A stretch of 51,414 nt of DNA, taken from positions 1 to 51,414 of the forward strand of contig JAAPAO010000221.1 in assembly GCA_013115145.1 (NCBI GenBank), read 5' to 3'. Position 1 is the stretch's first letter; every line of letters begins with the position of its first letter. Shown piece after piece: positions 9,932-20,853 of this stretch. Origin of the DNA: Perkinsus chesapeaki. Lineage: Eukaryota; Perkinsozoa; Perkinsida; Perkinsidae. The position numbers were made by a program, and so were the translations under genes. The notes beneath the pieces were generated by a model that saw only the letters and a program-made list of their open reading frames with translations, did no database searches and was not told where the DNA came from.

Positions 9932-12355
9932 ATGCCTGCCCTCATGAAGGAGCCTCCTTCTAGGCCCAAGGGCTCTACTCCATATCCGCCCCCTAGATGG
10001 GCCAGCCCTCCTGTGGTGGCTACCACCACGGCCGGCGTGACAGGGAAGGAGGCGACATGGGCGAGTATCGGTACACCTACTGCAGGTATTGGTGAGGAAC
10101 TGCTGCTGCCAACAGCATCAACAGCAGCAGCTCCGGCGGAATGGACGACTGTGGTAGTACCGGTGGTGGGGAATGTATCACAAGGCATATCAACGACTAC
10201 CGTGCAGCCTCTACCCTCTACGACACCAACACAACTGCCGAGTGTGCCGCCGGAAGTAACCAATAGTACTATTGGTAATGTAACAGAGATCATAAGCACT
10301 ACTAGCAAAGCGCCTGTTATTGTACCAACTGCATCTGCGATACCGGAGGGTAAGAGGGATGTCTATCTTGCTAATGGCTTCTTCTTTCTTGCTGTATTAT
10401 TGGGCTTATCCCTATTGGGTGGACAGTTCCTAAAGTGGGCCAGAGTTCGGTGGATTGGTGAGGCGGGTGTTGCTACTATGCTGGGTCTGCTGTGTGGTCT
10501 GTTGCTGTATAGTCTTCGTGCGGAGACTATGCTGGAGAAAGTACTCGAACTCAACGAGGAGGTATTCTTCTTTGTACTTCTGCCCCCTATTATTTTTCAA
10601 GGTGGTTTCTGTATCGATACCAAAACACTGTTCAAGAACTTCGGTACCATAGTGTGGTTGGCGGTGTGGGCTACCCTTTCCAGCTTCATGTTCATCGCTG
10701 GGGCAGTGTTCCTAGCTGGACAGTTGGAGCTCTGTTCGCCTTGGACCATCCATGAGGCTATGGGGTTTGCCACTGTTATCTCCGCCACGGATCCAGTAGC
10801 AGTACTATCGGTATTGAAGTCGATATCTACGGCGGGGCCGCTGCTGTCGGGCCTGATTGCTGGTGAAAGCCTGTTGAATGATGCTATCTGTTTGGTACTT
10901 TATCGATCCTTAATTCGGTGGGAGGACCGTTCTCTCCTCCATGCCATGCAAACCTTCACTTACGTTTTTGCGTGCTCCTGTCTCCTTGGTACTGCATTCG
11001 CATTTATATCAGCTTTGGTATATAAGTACTTCCCGAGAGATCATGCCAGTGATGGTTATGAGCTAGCTAGGCGAGGCTCGGAGGATGCCGGGAGTCGGCG
11101 TGACAGAGGGGCCCAGGCAGCGGCAGCAGCAGCAGCAGCCTTGGAAGCGTCTGACAGTGGATATGGATACAGTGTAGTGCTTGAAGTCAGTGTACTGGTG
11201 CTGTTTGTGTGGATGAGCTATCTCCTAGCAGAAGGCCTACAGCTATCGGGGATATGTGCTATACTATTCTGTGGTATCTTTATGAGGAAGTATACATGGT
11301 AAGTTAGGGGGGTATCCATCCTGACCTCTTTGGTATCTTTGAATCCGTGACGGGGAGCCCATAGTTGAGCAGGAAGGAGGGGAAAGGCAAAAATGAGTGA
11401 AATCATTTCACTGGAATGAACCTTAGAAAAGAGCCAAAGGCGACCGTCGTCATAGGATTCTTCCGAGCTTCATTGGTTGTTGATATTCAATAATTTACAG
11501 AGGAGCTTCTCTCACCTTCACGCGGGAATTCGCGAATTTCCCTATTAAAAATTATACAGACATATGGCTGTAGGTCTGTAGTCTAAGCATAGGAAGCCCC
11601 ACTACTCGTTGTTCAGGTTGAACCTAAGTCCAGAAGCCAGGAATCTCGCCGAGTCTATCTTCGAGCTCTTCGCTGTACTAGCCGAGGCTGTTATATTCGT
11701 TTTTCTCGGGCTTGCCCCTTTCTCGTTCGATAAGTCCCTCACTCGGACCCCGATATCCACCTATTTTGTCACAGCACTTGCCACCTTTGCTGCCCGGGTG
11801 TTATCAGTCAACACTACTATATCAATAGCCAACCTGTGCCGTACACGGAGCAAGCTACCGGCCTCCTACACCTCTGTACTGTCATTCTGTGGCTTAAGGG
11901 GGGCCATGGCCCTCGCCTTGGCGATTCGTGCGAGGCATGACTTCCCTTTGCATGGTCATGAGATCCTCTCTGTCTCTACTATAATAGCATTGTTCACAGT
12001 ACTGGTGCTGGGGTGCTCGGCAAGCTACGTCTTGGACTGGCTGCTGGGCACGGAGATGGCTCCGTGTGAGGAAGCTTCGGAGAATGGAGGGCTGACCACT
12101 GGGTATTGTGGTAGCATGAAGAGGCTGGTTATGAACCTTAACCGCGGTATACTACTACGGTTGTTTACAAGATCAAGCCAATCGAGTAGGAGGAGGAGGC
12201 AACAGGCTGCCGCTGGTCGGTATGGTGGGATAGAGCGGCATAGCAGTCGAAGTGACTCTGATGCCGAGGACTCGAGCCCAGGAGCAAGGGAGTATGGTCG
12301 ACGGAGCGCCTATGTGGGGGGTGTTGAGCTGGAGGAGGGATATGTTATAGAATGA
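9932..12355 (+). CDS. Na+/H+ exchanger (NHE/SLC9-type), 2 exons
   Basis: Exons 9932-11298 and 11617-12355 join in phase (KYT-W-LNLSPEARN) to about 701 residues. After a 140-residue Thr/Pro/Ser-rich, mucin-like N-terminus comes the cation/proton antiporter membrane domain. It contains the inhibitor-region motif FFFVLLPPIIFQGGF, the ion-site region ISATDPVAVLSVLK and GESLLNDA, and a late helix AEAVIFVFLGLAPF with CGLRGAMALALA. The cytosolic tail is Arg/Ser/Asp-rich and short for an animal NHE. Expected role: electroneutral exchange of Na+ for H+ across the plasma or an endomembrane. A poly-Ala insertion lies in a loop near residue 395. The 318-nt intron is unusually long for this window and holds a near-palindrome (GGGAATTCGCGAATTTCCC). 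A signal-peptide exon further upstream cannot be excluded. Confidence 0.9.
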
Positions 12356-12507
12356 CGAGGGCAGCTGGGGGAGGAGAGGGCATCGTTATTACTATAATTG
12401 GCTTTTATCATCATCAGCGTCGTCTATGTTTCGAATCAGGGCGGGGTCTGCTGTTAGTATCTCGGATGACAGCAATATCTGCCTTTAGAGTATTGTGATC
12501 CTTTAAT

Positions 12508-15500
12508 GTATGATTCTGTCAAAGGCTGGTGCCGAGTTGTAATTAATAGAAGATGGGATAGTGCTGTTGTTATGAGGAGCAAGTCATCGCTACGTCGAGC
12601 CGATACGGAGGGAGGAGGCAGGTCTACTACCAAGTCGGTGGGGTTCAGTACCAGGCGCACTAGGCACTATAGGAAGGGAGGCCAGGAGAGGTATTTGAGG
12701 ATGATGCCTTTATCCTGGTACTGTTTATCTTCCTGCCAGCCCCTCTGATGCCTCAAATGCGGCTAGTAAAGGAAGGGCTGCAGGGGAGGGAGACAAGAGC
12801 CCTCGGTCGTCATCGGATGGTGAGGGTGAGCATCATCATCATCAGCAGGCTGATCCATCATCGCTGATGGTATCAGTCGAAGAGCCTCTATCGCCCATGG
12901 ACTCCAATACCTTTGATAATGGTTAGGAGGTATGGTTAGTGAATGTCGTTGTATTGAAGTGGTCAGGCTCTAGAGGGAATGAAGGGGACAGTGGGGTTGT
13001 GTCGTCGTCGGCGGCGGCGGGCAGAGATGCGTCCCCTACAGTTAGCACACCAAATAAAGGAGGCATTGGAGGCAACCATACCACACCATTGAAGTAGGCA
13101 ATGGAGGGGATGATGATGTTGGATGGTGATGAGGTGTAGGTGGATAAGGAGGACAAGTCTGACAGGTCGAAGTGATAGTAGTAGAGATGATTTCCTCGGC
13201 ACAGTCCCTTTGGAGTTCCCAACACAGGTAAGTGGCATATATCCCAGCCAAAGGGAAGGTGTCGATGTTAGGGCCAGGCTGAGAGTCGACCGGTGAAGGA
13301 GAATTTGACGAGTAGGGCATTGCCGGATCCATCAGTTGATGAGGCGTCTGACGATATTGAGAGGAGTATCGACTCACCTGACTCTAGGTAAGGGCTGTTA
13401 GGGGCGGTGATGGGATGGAGTGGTTGTGTAGCTCCAAAGTACCATCATCTGCCTTGGCAAGGCGACAGAAGACTCCGATGCCAGCTCACAGCAATAGGGA
13501 TGATCTGTCTCCCTTTGCTGAGTCGGATGATGATGAAGGCATATTGAATGAGCTCGGTGACCTGACACAAGGAGGGACAACAGCAGGGCCGGGGGCGGAC
13601 TCTCGGGTGAGGAGGGGTGCCCACAGGATTGGCCTTTAGTATGCAATTCAGGGGGCGGTTCAGTCTTTGTCGGATGAGGAGTTCCAATTCTCCCAGCCGG
13701 AAGGTAGAGGCTTTGGTCCATGGTCCGCGGGCATAAGGGGAACTAGTAGGTTCGAAGGCTCCGCGACCGCTGGCGACATTCCCAGTACCATCACCGGCCC
13801 AGAGCGGGACTGATGGTGATGATGATACGGAGATGCATGATGGCCCAGTTGATGTTGGTGTTGGTGATGCGGTAAATGGTATAGAAATGGACACTGATAT
13901 GCTCACACAAGTGGAGGAGGATGATGAGGTGACAGCTATGTGAGGACGGAGAGACTAGATTTATACTGGGTCAGGATACCTGGCAGAGTCCTAACCAAGA
14001 ACCAAGAATGATGAGGCCGTCCATGGGGGGCTCATCACAGCAGTTATCACCGGTCCTTAATGCTGGTGATGTGGACTTCTCACCAACGGGAGTGTCCGAG
14101 TGAGTTGGTGGTGGTGATGGATTGGGGTGATGGTTGGTCAGGTCGTATGGACTTGGAGGATACGAGACGCCGATGACACAAAGACACAATGAAGCATTTT
14201 CAAGCATAATGTAAGGCTGGTTGATGGTCTTAGTGGCTTTCTTTTATTTGCCTTCGTATGACGCCGGAGATTGTAAGCCTTCTTAGCTTAGTTGGTAGAG
14301 CACCCGCTTAGTAAGCGGGAGGTCGTCGGTTCGACTCCGGCAGAAGGCTTTTTTTCCACTTCAGCCCATCTTCCGCCTCTCAAGATGGTATGTTGTCTGA
14401 GGAAATGCCCACAAGTGTAAAAAGGATGAGGAAAGGGTCCGGGAAGAAGTCCATCGTCTCTCGCACCGAACTTAAGCGCATCCTGAGACACAGCAGTGAG
14501 TTCCGAGGCTATCAAGTGCTAATGAAGGAGGCGTTGGATAGGTTACTCGGATGGGGAGGCATCCGACTTTATGGAATCTAATGGCTCACGACAAATGGCT
14601 GGTGGATTTGAGATAAGTGAGATAGATGAAGCTAGTAAGGAGAATTTTGATATGGAACAATCATCAATACCCTTCCGTACCTCCAACAAGAGCCATGGTT
14701 CAAAGGTCCGTATTAATACAAACATCTGTCATAAGGGTAGTGTGTTTAGGATAATAAAAAGCATAAGTACTATATGACCCCCGGTGCCGCCAGCGACTGG
14801 TCAATGACCGGGCCAACTCAAGAGTGGCACGTACCTGTTATTGATGATACTATTGAAGAGGAGGAAGAAGAACGAAGATATGATGTGGCTCCGTAGGAGG
14901 AGATCTGGCGATACAGTTGGGGGGAATGGTTGTGGGTTTATTAGGACACAGGTGGTGCATAGGCCTAGTGAAGGGGTGGAAGAAGAGGAGGAGGATGCTG
15001 CTGTCCAGCAGCAGCAGGGGGAAGGGCAAGATGATGCCTATGCTGCTGTGGAGAAGGCACAGTTATTGTTCTATGAAGTAGTGGACACTGTAGCTGGTGG
15101 AGGGGTTACTGATGATCTGAAGGATGTATCTGAGCTATTGGATAGGACCACAGAGAAGTGAGCTCCTGTATAAGGTCGTCATGGCTCTGATTGTTGGTCT
15201 TAGGATGGCATCGGAAGGAGCTGAGGTATCTGATTTGATAGTTGAGGTATTACGTAACGATTTAAAGCGGCGGACAGCGGCCATTAAAAGGAAGATAGAG
15301 ATAGTGGAAATGCAGCAACTTGAGGTAGGTCAGGTTACCTAGGATGGTGGGCCATAGTTGGGTAGGTTAAGCATAAGCTGGGAAGCCAGAGTCGGGATAA
15401 GATCCTTGCCGATGTGGAGGCATTGGGGGGATGGTCTGAGGATGTTGAAGAGATATTTAGGGAAAGGTACGGGAAATGGTGATGGGTGGAAAGGAGCTGC

Positions 15501-17127
15501 GGTAGCTGGGTAGGTGTAAGTCGGCAGTAGTGGAGAGTAAGGCCTATGGCACCTTACCACCGTGCAGAGTTAGAGAGGACTTGTTAAAGTACTGGGGCGA
15601 TATAATAGATAGATTCGCATTAGAAGGGGAGATGGTTATGGAGACTAAGAGGAGGGAGGATCTAGAGGCAGAATGCAAGCTACAGGATGCCAGGGTAAGG
15701 ATAATAAGGAGGTATAAGGTCAGGGATTGGTCCACAGGTGAGGCTAGCTGAACAGGAGACAAGGGCTGCTGAGATAATAAGGAGATATGGGAAGGTTATG
15801 AATATAGAAAATAATGGTAATAAGAGGAGGCTATTATTATACCTACGAAACCTATTATAAAAGAGCATTATATATCATCACGCGGCTTGAAATGGTATGA
15901 AAGCAACTCATTAGTTATAGCATTTATAGCGTGGATCAATGCTTGACCTGGGCTGAAGGATCTCTGAGTTATGGTTGTTAGGGGAGGAGGATCATGGTGA
16001 AGTGTTGATGAAGGCAGTGAAAGGTGGGCATACTACTAGGAGATGGAAGGAGTTGGAGGATAAACAGGAAAAGGGTATAAAGAACGTAATACAGAGTAGG
16101 ATAGATGGGTATTGATGGCCCGGTGTAGTTGGCTAAGCTGATGGAGTCTAGAGATACAGTGGTTAAGGAAAAGGAGGCATTAGAGGCTAAGTTAGCTGAG
16201 CGACAGAAGCGGCACAATTGGCATAAGTGTCGGGAGTACTGGGGAGCAGTTCTCAGAGGGTCGGTGGGGCGCCATAACCAGGGAGCTTGCAGCTTGGCCA
16301 GGTACCGTGAGTTGCCCTGTGACATCCCGCGCGCCAGGAAATTCGAGACCGTGTCTGGGCTGATAGTAGTGGTGGTGGATGAGCCAGCTGCTGCTGCGGA
16401 TGTCCGAGTGCATGGTTCAAGTAGTCGTCGAGACATAAGCCTCCCTAATGGCAAGTTCGACTGTGTATGGAAGGCTATAGCAGCTAGAGGGAGGGCAATG
16501 CTGATGGAAGGAGCATCGGCGGAGGAGGTCATCAACAAAGTGGTGGAGTATGGTGACCGTGTTGGGAGGGTACAGGAGAGTGCACGAGCTTTGAGAGATG
16601 AGAAGGGGGCTTTGGGGACCTGCTCCAGGATTCTTTGTACGGAGCGAGGCAAGGTCGCTCTGTTCCACAGAATAGAGCTCCCCCGTGGGCTTGGCACATG
16701 CCCTACCTTGGTGGCCCGTGTACATGTTGGTGTGGTATTAATGACACCTTATATAGATTGGGAAGGTAACAGTAGCAGTGATTACAGGCTGGAGGATGTC
16801 CTTGTACGCCATCCATTTCCTTTACCTATTGGAGGAGATCTCTTCGCTGTCGGTGTGCGTATGCATGTAATGGATGCCATGGCTAAGCTTATGGAGGAGG
16901 CTGATGCCCGTCGGGGGTAGGGGGATAGTAGGAGTCATCACGACCTGTTGTTTAGGGGGTCACCAAGAAGTGTTAAAGACAACTTGGCTGCATTAGTGAA
17001 GTATCTGAATAATTCATTATCTATTAATAAATTAACATTATTGAGGGATAGGGCCATGACCACCACCATACAGGCCTCCTCCTCTGCCGCAGGGCTTAAC
17101 ATTATCCCTAATTTACTAACTGCATGA
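12508..17127 (+). CDS. Large disordered and coiled-coil protein, possibly KNL1/Spc105-like
   Basis: A multi-exon gene assembled by phase from about 15 exons; the start at 12508 and several joints are provisional. N-terminus: basic, with KSVGF, a fit to the PP1-docking RVxF motif, followed by RRTRHYRKG. Next come several hundred acidic, Ser-Pro-rich residues (EPLSPMDSNTF, VDFSPTG, FAESDDDEG) containing short MELT-like pieces (GDLT, VDFS, FEIS). About 15.0-16.2 kb is coiled coil (LKRRTAAIKRKIEIVEMQQLE, REDLEAECKLQDARVR, VVKEKEALEAKLAERQ). The C-terminal 250 residues are a compact domain ending near 17127 (LNIIPNLLTA). This order matches kinetochore scaffold KNL1/Spc105, but I cannot recognise the C-terminal fold with certainty. 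Introns are 36-60 nt, except the 154-nt one at 14211-14364 that houses a tRNA. Confidence 0.45.
14277..14349 (+). tRNA. tRNA-Thr(AGT), inside an intron
   Basis: 73 nt fold as a complete cloverleaf: acceptor GCCTTCT/AGAAGGC, D arm GCTTAGTTGGTAGAGC, anticodon stem CCCGC/GCGGG with loop TTAGTAA (anticodon AGT, Thr), variable AGGTC, T arm GTCGG-TTCGACT-CCGGC and discriminator T. Eight T residues directly follow, an RNA polymerase III terminator. It lies in sense orientation within the 14211-14364 intron of the surrounding gene, and the T-run also serves as the pyrimidine tract before the CACTTCAG acceptor. Confidence 0.95.
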
Positions 17128-17283
17128 TAGCTGTTGATAACCGATGATGGTTGTGCTGATAACATCTCCATGTAATAGTTTCAATTATATGAGCACAACC
17201 ATCAGCAGCCCTAGCCACAGGCAGCATTGTTGCGTTCTTCCCTATTAGAGTCTATTATTGTCTCAGCTCCTTTGTTACTAGTA

Positions 17284-18306
17284 ATGAGCCTTACCTACCC
17301 CCCTACCTCTGTTCCTTATTATTACTATTCTCTCTATCCTGTGTCTCTAGTACCGTGGGAGAGTATCCTTTCCCCCTGTCTTTCATGGTCCGCCCAGGAG
17401 GACCTTATCAACATTACAGTATACCATCCCAAGCATACTCACGCCCCTCCTCTAAAGTACTCCATTGCTTTCATTAAACGGTTGGTGTCAGAGCTTGCCA
17501 ATCTCACTGATGAGGTCCACGACCTTTGGTATGAATATATAGCAGAGAGTGCAACTAAGCTCTGGAAGAGCCCTGAGAGTGATAAGGGTTATATAACCTA
17601 CCAGTTAGAGGACCCCATCACCCTCCAGTACGATACTTCGGGCAAGTTTATCGAGCAAGGCACGACTGGTCTATCCCAGTGGGAGGCAGGGCGCTACCTT
17701 GCGAGTTGGTTGGTGGCCAACAAGGCTGTAGTTAAGGGCAAAAGGGTCCTAGAACTCGGTGCTGGCAGCGGCCTGGTGGGCTTGGTGGCTGGTAAGCTCT
17801 GTGGTGCTGGGGAAGTCTGTCTTACAGATGGCAATGCCCTTGTTGTAAAGGCACTAGAGGGGAACGTGAAGGCCAATAGCTGCTGCTCTAGGGTGCATGC
17901 AGCTCGACTGGGATGGGGTGATGATGGGGTAGGGGAGCTGCTTGGCTCAGCAGATGTCATCATTGGTGCGGATCTAACCTATGATCCAACCATTGTCGGT
18001 ACCCTCATGAACACAATAAAGCTGATGAGGGCAGATGCTGTTTGTTATCTATGCAGCGCTGTAAGGACTCAATCTACGTGGAAGGAGTTCACCAAGCAAT
18101 GGGGTCAGCTTGAGGTCAAGGAATTACTACGATACCCTTCCCAATGGGAGAGCGTTGTACGTGATGAGTTCCTGGCTGGTCGGTGTCCTAGGCCAGGTGA
18201 GGTTGGGATGGAGATTGTGTTGTTGGAAATAAAGCAACCGTCGTCATCATCATCATCATCCTACTGTAACATAGTTCCTCAGATTGACTTGTCACTTGGA
18301 GCTTGA
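17284..18306 (+). CDS. eEF2 lysine methyltransferase-like (FAM86/EEF2KMT family)
   Basis: 340 residues from the ATG at 17284 (earlier in-frame starts are TTG); no intron. The C-terminal two thirds are a class I SAM-dependent methyltransferase. They start with the family hallmark TTGLSQWEAGRYLASWL, then motif I VLELGAGSGLVGL, the SAM acidic loop LTDGNALVVKALEGNVKAN and the post-II strand ADVIIGADLTYDP, in place of the usual DxxY-type motif. TTG..W.A..YLA before motif I distinguishes the FAM86 branch, which trimethylates a lysine of translation elongation factor 2 in other eukaryotes. The N-terminal 100 residues match the variable FAM86 helical part only in style. The tail carries a Ser homopolymer. 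Cytosolic. Confidence 0.75.
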   Translation: MSLTYPPTSVPYYYYSLYPVSLVPWESILSPCLSWSAQEDLINITVYHPKHTHAPPLKYSIAFIKRLVSELANLTDEVHDLWYEYIAESATKLWKSPESDKGYITYQLEDPITLQYDTSGKFIEQGTTGLSQWEAGRYLASWLVANKAVVKGKRVLELGAGSGLVGLVAGKLCGAGEVCLTDGNALVVKALEGNVKANSCCSRVHAARLGWGDDGVGELLGSADVIIGADLTYDPTIVGTLMNTIKLMRADAVCYLCSAVRTQSTWKEFTKQWGQLEVKELLRYPSQWESVVRDEFLAGRCPRPGEVGMEIVLLEIKQPSSSSSSSYCNIVPQIDLSLGA

Positions 18307-18374
18307 ACATTTCTACGTCCATCATAATTGTTGTGTTAGTCATTATACGTATAAGCTCAGTGTCGTATTGGTAG

Positions 18375-20323
18375 ATGCCACCTACTTGGGAGGAGATATC
18401 CGACTGGAGCTCCAACAAGCTGGCAGAGTACCTCAGGGTAGGTCTGTACGATGCCTACTAAGGGGACCATGTGCCATAGGGCCGCGGTATGAAGGTAGCA
18501 GCGGCGTTGGTTTGGCTGGAGAACTCATCAAGAGCTAGTGGCCAGCGGCTAGCAGCATGGGTTAGAGCTACACAAGGTTTCTCGATAGAAGGGTAAGCCG
18601 AAGGGGAGAGGAGGAGGAGGGGGGCATGCCTTGTGTTGTAGGATGAGACAGTTCTGTGATGAAGTCTATCGGGAAGAATCCGACAGGTACCGGACCTTTG
18701 GGCTGTTCGCTGGCGTACATAGCTCAATACCAATGAAGGAGTTGGAGGAATTGAGGGCACTGGGTGTAGAGGAGGGGCAAAGGGAGCTGTTAACAACACA
18801 GCAAGTGGAGGATGATGGGTCACTCATGGAGGGGGTTAGGCAGTCTTCGAGCCCATCATCGATAGGAGCAAGTGAGGAATCCAATTCCATCAAAGAGGAG
18901 ACTCACCCACCATCCGGAGAGCAGTCCATGGATGAAGGAATTAAAGAGGAGGTTGAAGTTAAGGTTGAGGCTAACGAGGGTCGATGCTCCAGTGGGGGGA
19001 GTGGAGCAACCCAGAGGAAGCGTGGGGCAAAGAGAATGAGCCATACCGAGGCAGGCAGCCCCAAAAGGAGGAGGTCCTCAACTGCCAGTACTAGGGCACC
19101 TGTACGGCGATCGGCAACAGTGAGTAGGGGGAGGAGAAGGGAGTGTTGGATAGTTGTTGTCTAGGCCAAGAGCTCACCAGCTTCAGGCCGATGCAGCAGC
19201 AATGGGAGACGAGCAAGCAGCACTGCATCTCATAAGGTAAGGTTTGGTGTTAATGGGCCAGGCATTGTCACCTTGGTCCTGGAGCTTGGGGACGTGACAT
19301 ATGATCCTTTATAGCACTTATTACTTGTAAGTGGTGAGTACTGTTGTATTCGTATAATAACATTCATCAGCAGTATATAGGTAACGCTGCCATCTCCTCG
19401 TTGGTAGGTGTTCATGGTCTCTGGTATCGCCTCTACGGTGGAGCACACCCTCTCTGGTTTATGTAACAGACTGGGAGGGGCTAAGATAGAGGACCTGGAT
19501 AGATGCATAGAGAGAGGTGTCACACCAAAGCTGACACATGTTATAGTTCCAGACAAGAACCCTGTTGTGACGCTGAAGGTGGGAGAGCGTCGGATGATGA
19601 TGATGATCAGGTGGTGGTGGTGATCTGTGTTGTAGGTCCTGTATGGCCTTTGCACCCCAACCTGCAGTATAATCCATGAGGGGTGGATAGCTGACTGTCG
19701 CATCGCATCAGAATGGGTGCCAACTGATGAATACGTTGTTGATGAGTGGGCGGAGAGGCCTCGATGGACGCCTGGGAGAGATGGGCCCCTGGAGAAGATT
19801 AGGATACACTTCTCCGGAAAGGTAAGTGAGATTACTAAACTGTTGGATGGTTCGAGTCAGATGAAATCGATGCCTTTGATGGAGCATTATTATAACCTTG
19901 TTCGACTGTGTGGAGGAGTTATTGATAAACAATCCCCCCGAGGAGCGAGGGTGGTGGTTGTGGGAGAGAAGCATAAACTGCCTGATAGGCTGCTATTCGA
20001 CTTAAAACATGGTAGCAGAGCGGACGACTCCGATAAGCACATCTGTGTTTCCAAGCCGGTTTAGCTTAGTGGTAGAGCGCCAGTCTTGTAAACTGGAGGT
20101 CGGCGGTTCGATCCCGCCATCCGGCTATTTTTCATTTTTTGTTCAGCGCGGTTTCATTAACTGTCGGGCGAGTGCTCCTTTATCAGGTGTTGTTCCCACA
20201 CCAGCGTTGGTGACTGAGGAGTGGTTAATGCAGTGTCTGAAGAGGCAATCCTTTATTGATGAATTAGATGAGTATCTTCCTCGTGATATATTTAAATCAG
20301 TTCCAAATGAATGGCATGATTAA
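18375..20323 (+). CDS. Tandem BRCT-domain protein, 8 exons
   Basis: Exons 18375-18437, 18480-18592, 18642-19119, 19165-19236, 19408-19578, 19636-19821, 19861-20011 and 20187-20323 join in phase to 456 residues. The N-terminal 60 residues are helical (SDWSSNKLAEYLRGRGM). A long acidic then basic disordered linker (EGIKEEVEVKVE, GSPKRRRSS) looks nuclear-localising. BRCT 1 begins VFMVSGIASTVEHTL, with THVIVPDKNP and the Trp helix HEGWIADC. BRCT 2 has YYNLVRLCGGVID and VPTPALVTEEWLMQCLK. Paired BRCTs usually bind phosphopeptides in DNA-damage or replication signalling; the exact orthologue is not clear. The last intron, 175 nt, contains a complete tRNA-Thr gene. I placed its acceptor at 20186, because only that choice keeps phase and restores the BRCT motif HGVVPTPALVTEEW. 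Confidence 0.8.
20055..20126 (+). tRNA. tRNA-Thr(TGT), inside an intron
   Basis: 72 nt with a cloverleaf: acceptor GCCGGTT/ATCCGGC (one T-T mismatch), D arm GCTTAGTGGTAGAGC, anticodon stem CCAGT/ACTGG with loop CTTGTAA (anticodon TGT, Thr), variable AGGTC, T arm GGCGG-TTCGATC-CCGCC and discriminator T. A T-run (ATTTTTCATTTTTTG) follows as terminator. It lies in sense within the final intron of the BRCT gene. Confidence 0.93.
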
Positions 20324-20512
20324 TAACTACTACTAGTTTAACAACAACAACAACATCAATTACGCTACCTGTTGTGTTTAGACATTCATATAAGCTTGAG
20401 TGGAGTCTCTGTTATATTCAGCCAATATATCTCAACAGTCACGCGCCTAATAATACTCCTAGCAGTAGCCACTAAATAGACTCATTGTAGGAGTAATATA
20501 CCATAGCATCCT

Positions 20513-20824
20513 TCATACCGCTCCTTCCCCTAATTCCATCGTTTGCACCACCTTCCTTAAACCCTCCACTACTCTCCATTGCTCACATATCATCCCCCTT
20601 CTTATCGTACGATTACGTAAACTATCATCATTACTTCTCAAAATCAGTTGGTCACTTCCCCATTCGGCCTTCATGTCAAACCGTCTATTCCTTTCCAGTC
20701 TCAGAGGGGTACTACCATCACACCTGGTAGGCCGCTGCCGCCCTCTATTTCTCCAATCAGGTCCGTCGTCTAGCGCATGCCAATGATGAGACTCGACAAC
20801 AGGCCGGCAGGTAGAGGATCCCAC
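20513..20824 (-). CDS. Possible small basic protein, head-to-head with the ALYREF-like gene
   Basis: An open frame on the minus strand rich in Arg, Asp and Trp (DDGPDWRNRGRQRPTRC, FDMKAEWGSDQL, NDDSLRNRTIRRG), ending LGEGAV. It has the charge balance of real protein and not of a random frame, and no gene overlaps it on the plus strand. No ATG opens the frame: the first codon is GTG, and the first internal Met is about 50 codons in. A first exon may be missing, or the frame may be non-coding. No family recognised. Confidence 0.3.
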   Translation of the reverse strand: MGSSTCRPVVESHHWHALDDGPDWRNRGRQRPTRCDGSTPLRLERNRRFDMKAEWGSDQLILRSNDDSLRNRTIRRGMICEQWRVVEGLRKVVQTMELGEGAV

Positions 20825-20853
20825 GCCTCGCTTTAATAGAGGCTTTGGTCAGA

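Noticed and set aside
9898-10308. Minus-strand 136-residue frame opposite the exchanger
   Set aside because: Antisense of the Thr/Pro-rich repeat region; Val/Gly-rich composition follows from the plus-strand codons.
17227-17283. N-terminal extension of the methyltransferase
   Set aside because: The extension would start at TTG; the first ATG is at 17284 and the extra residues add no family motif.
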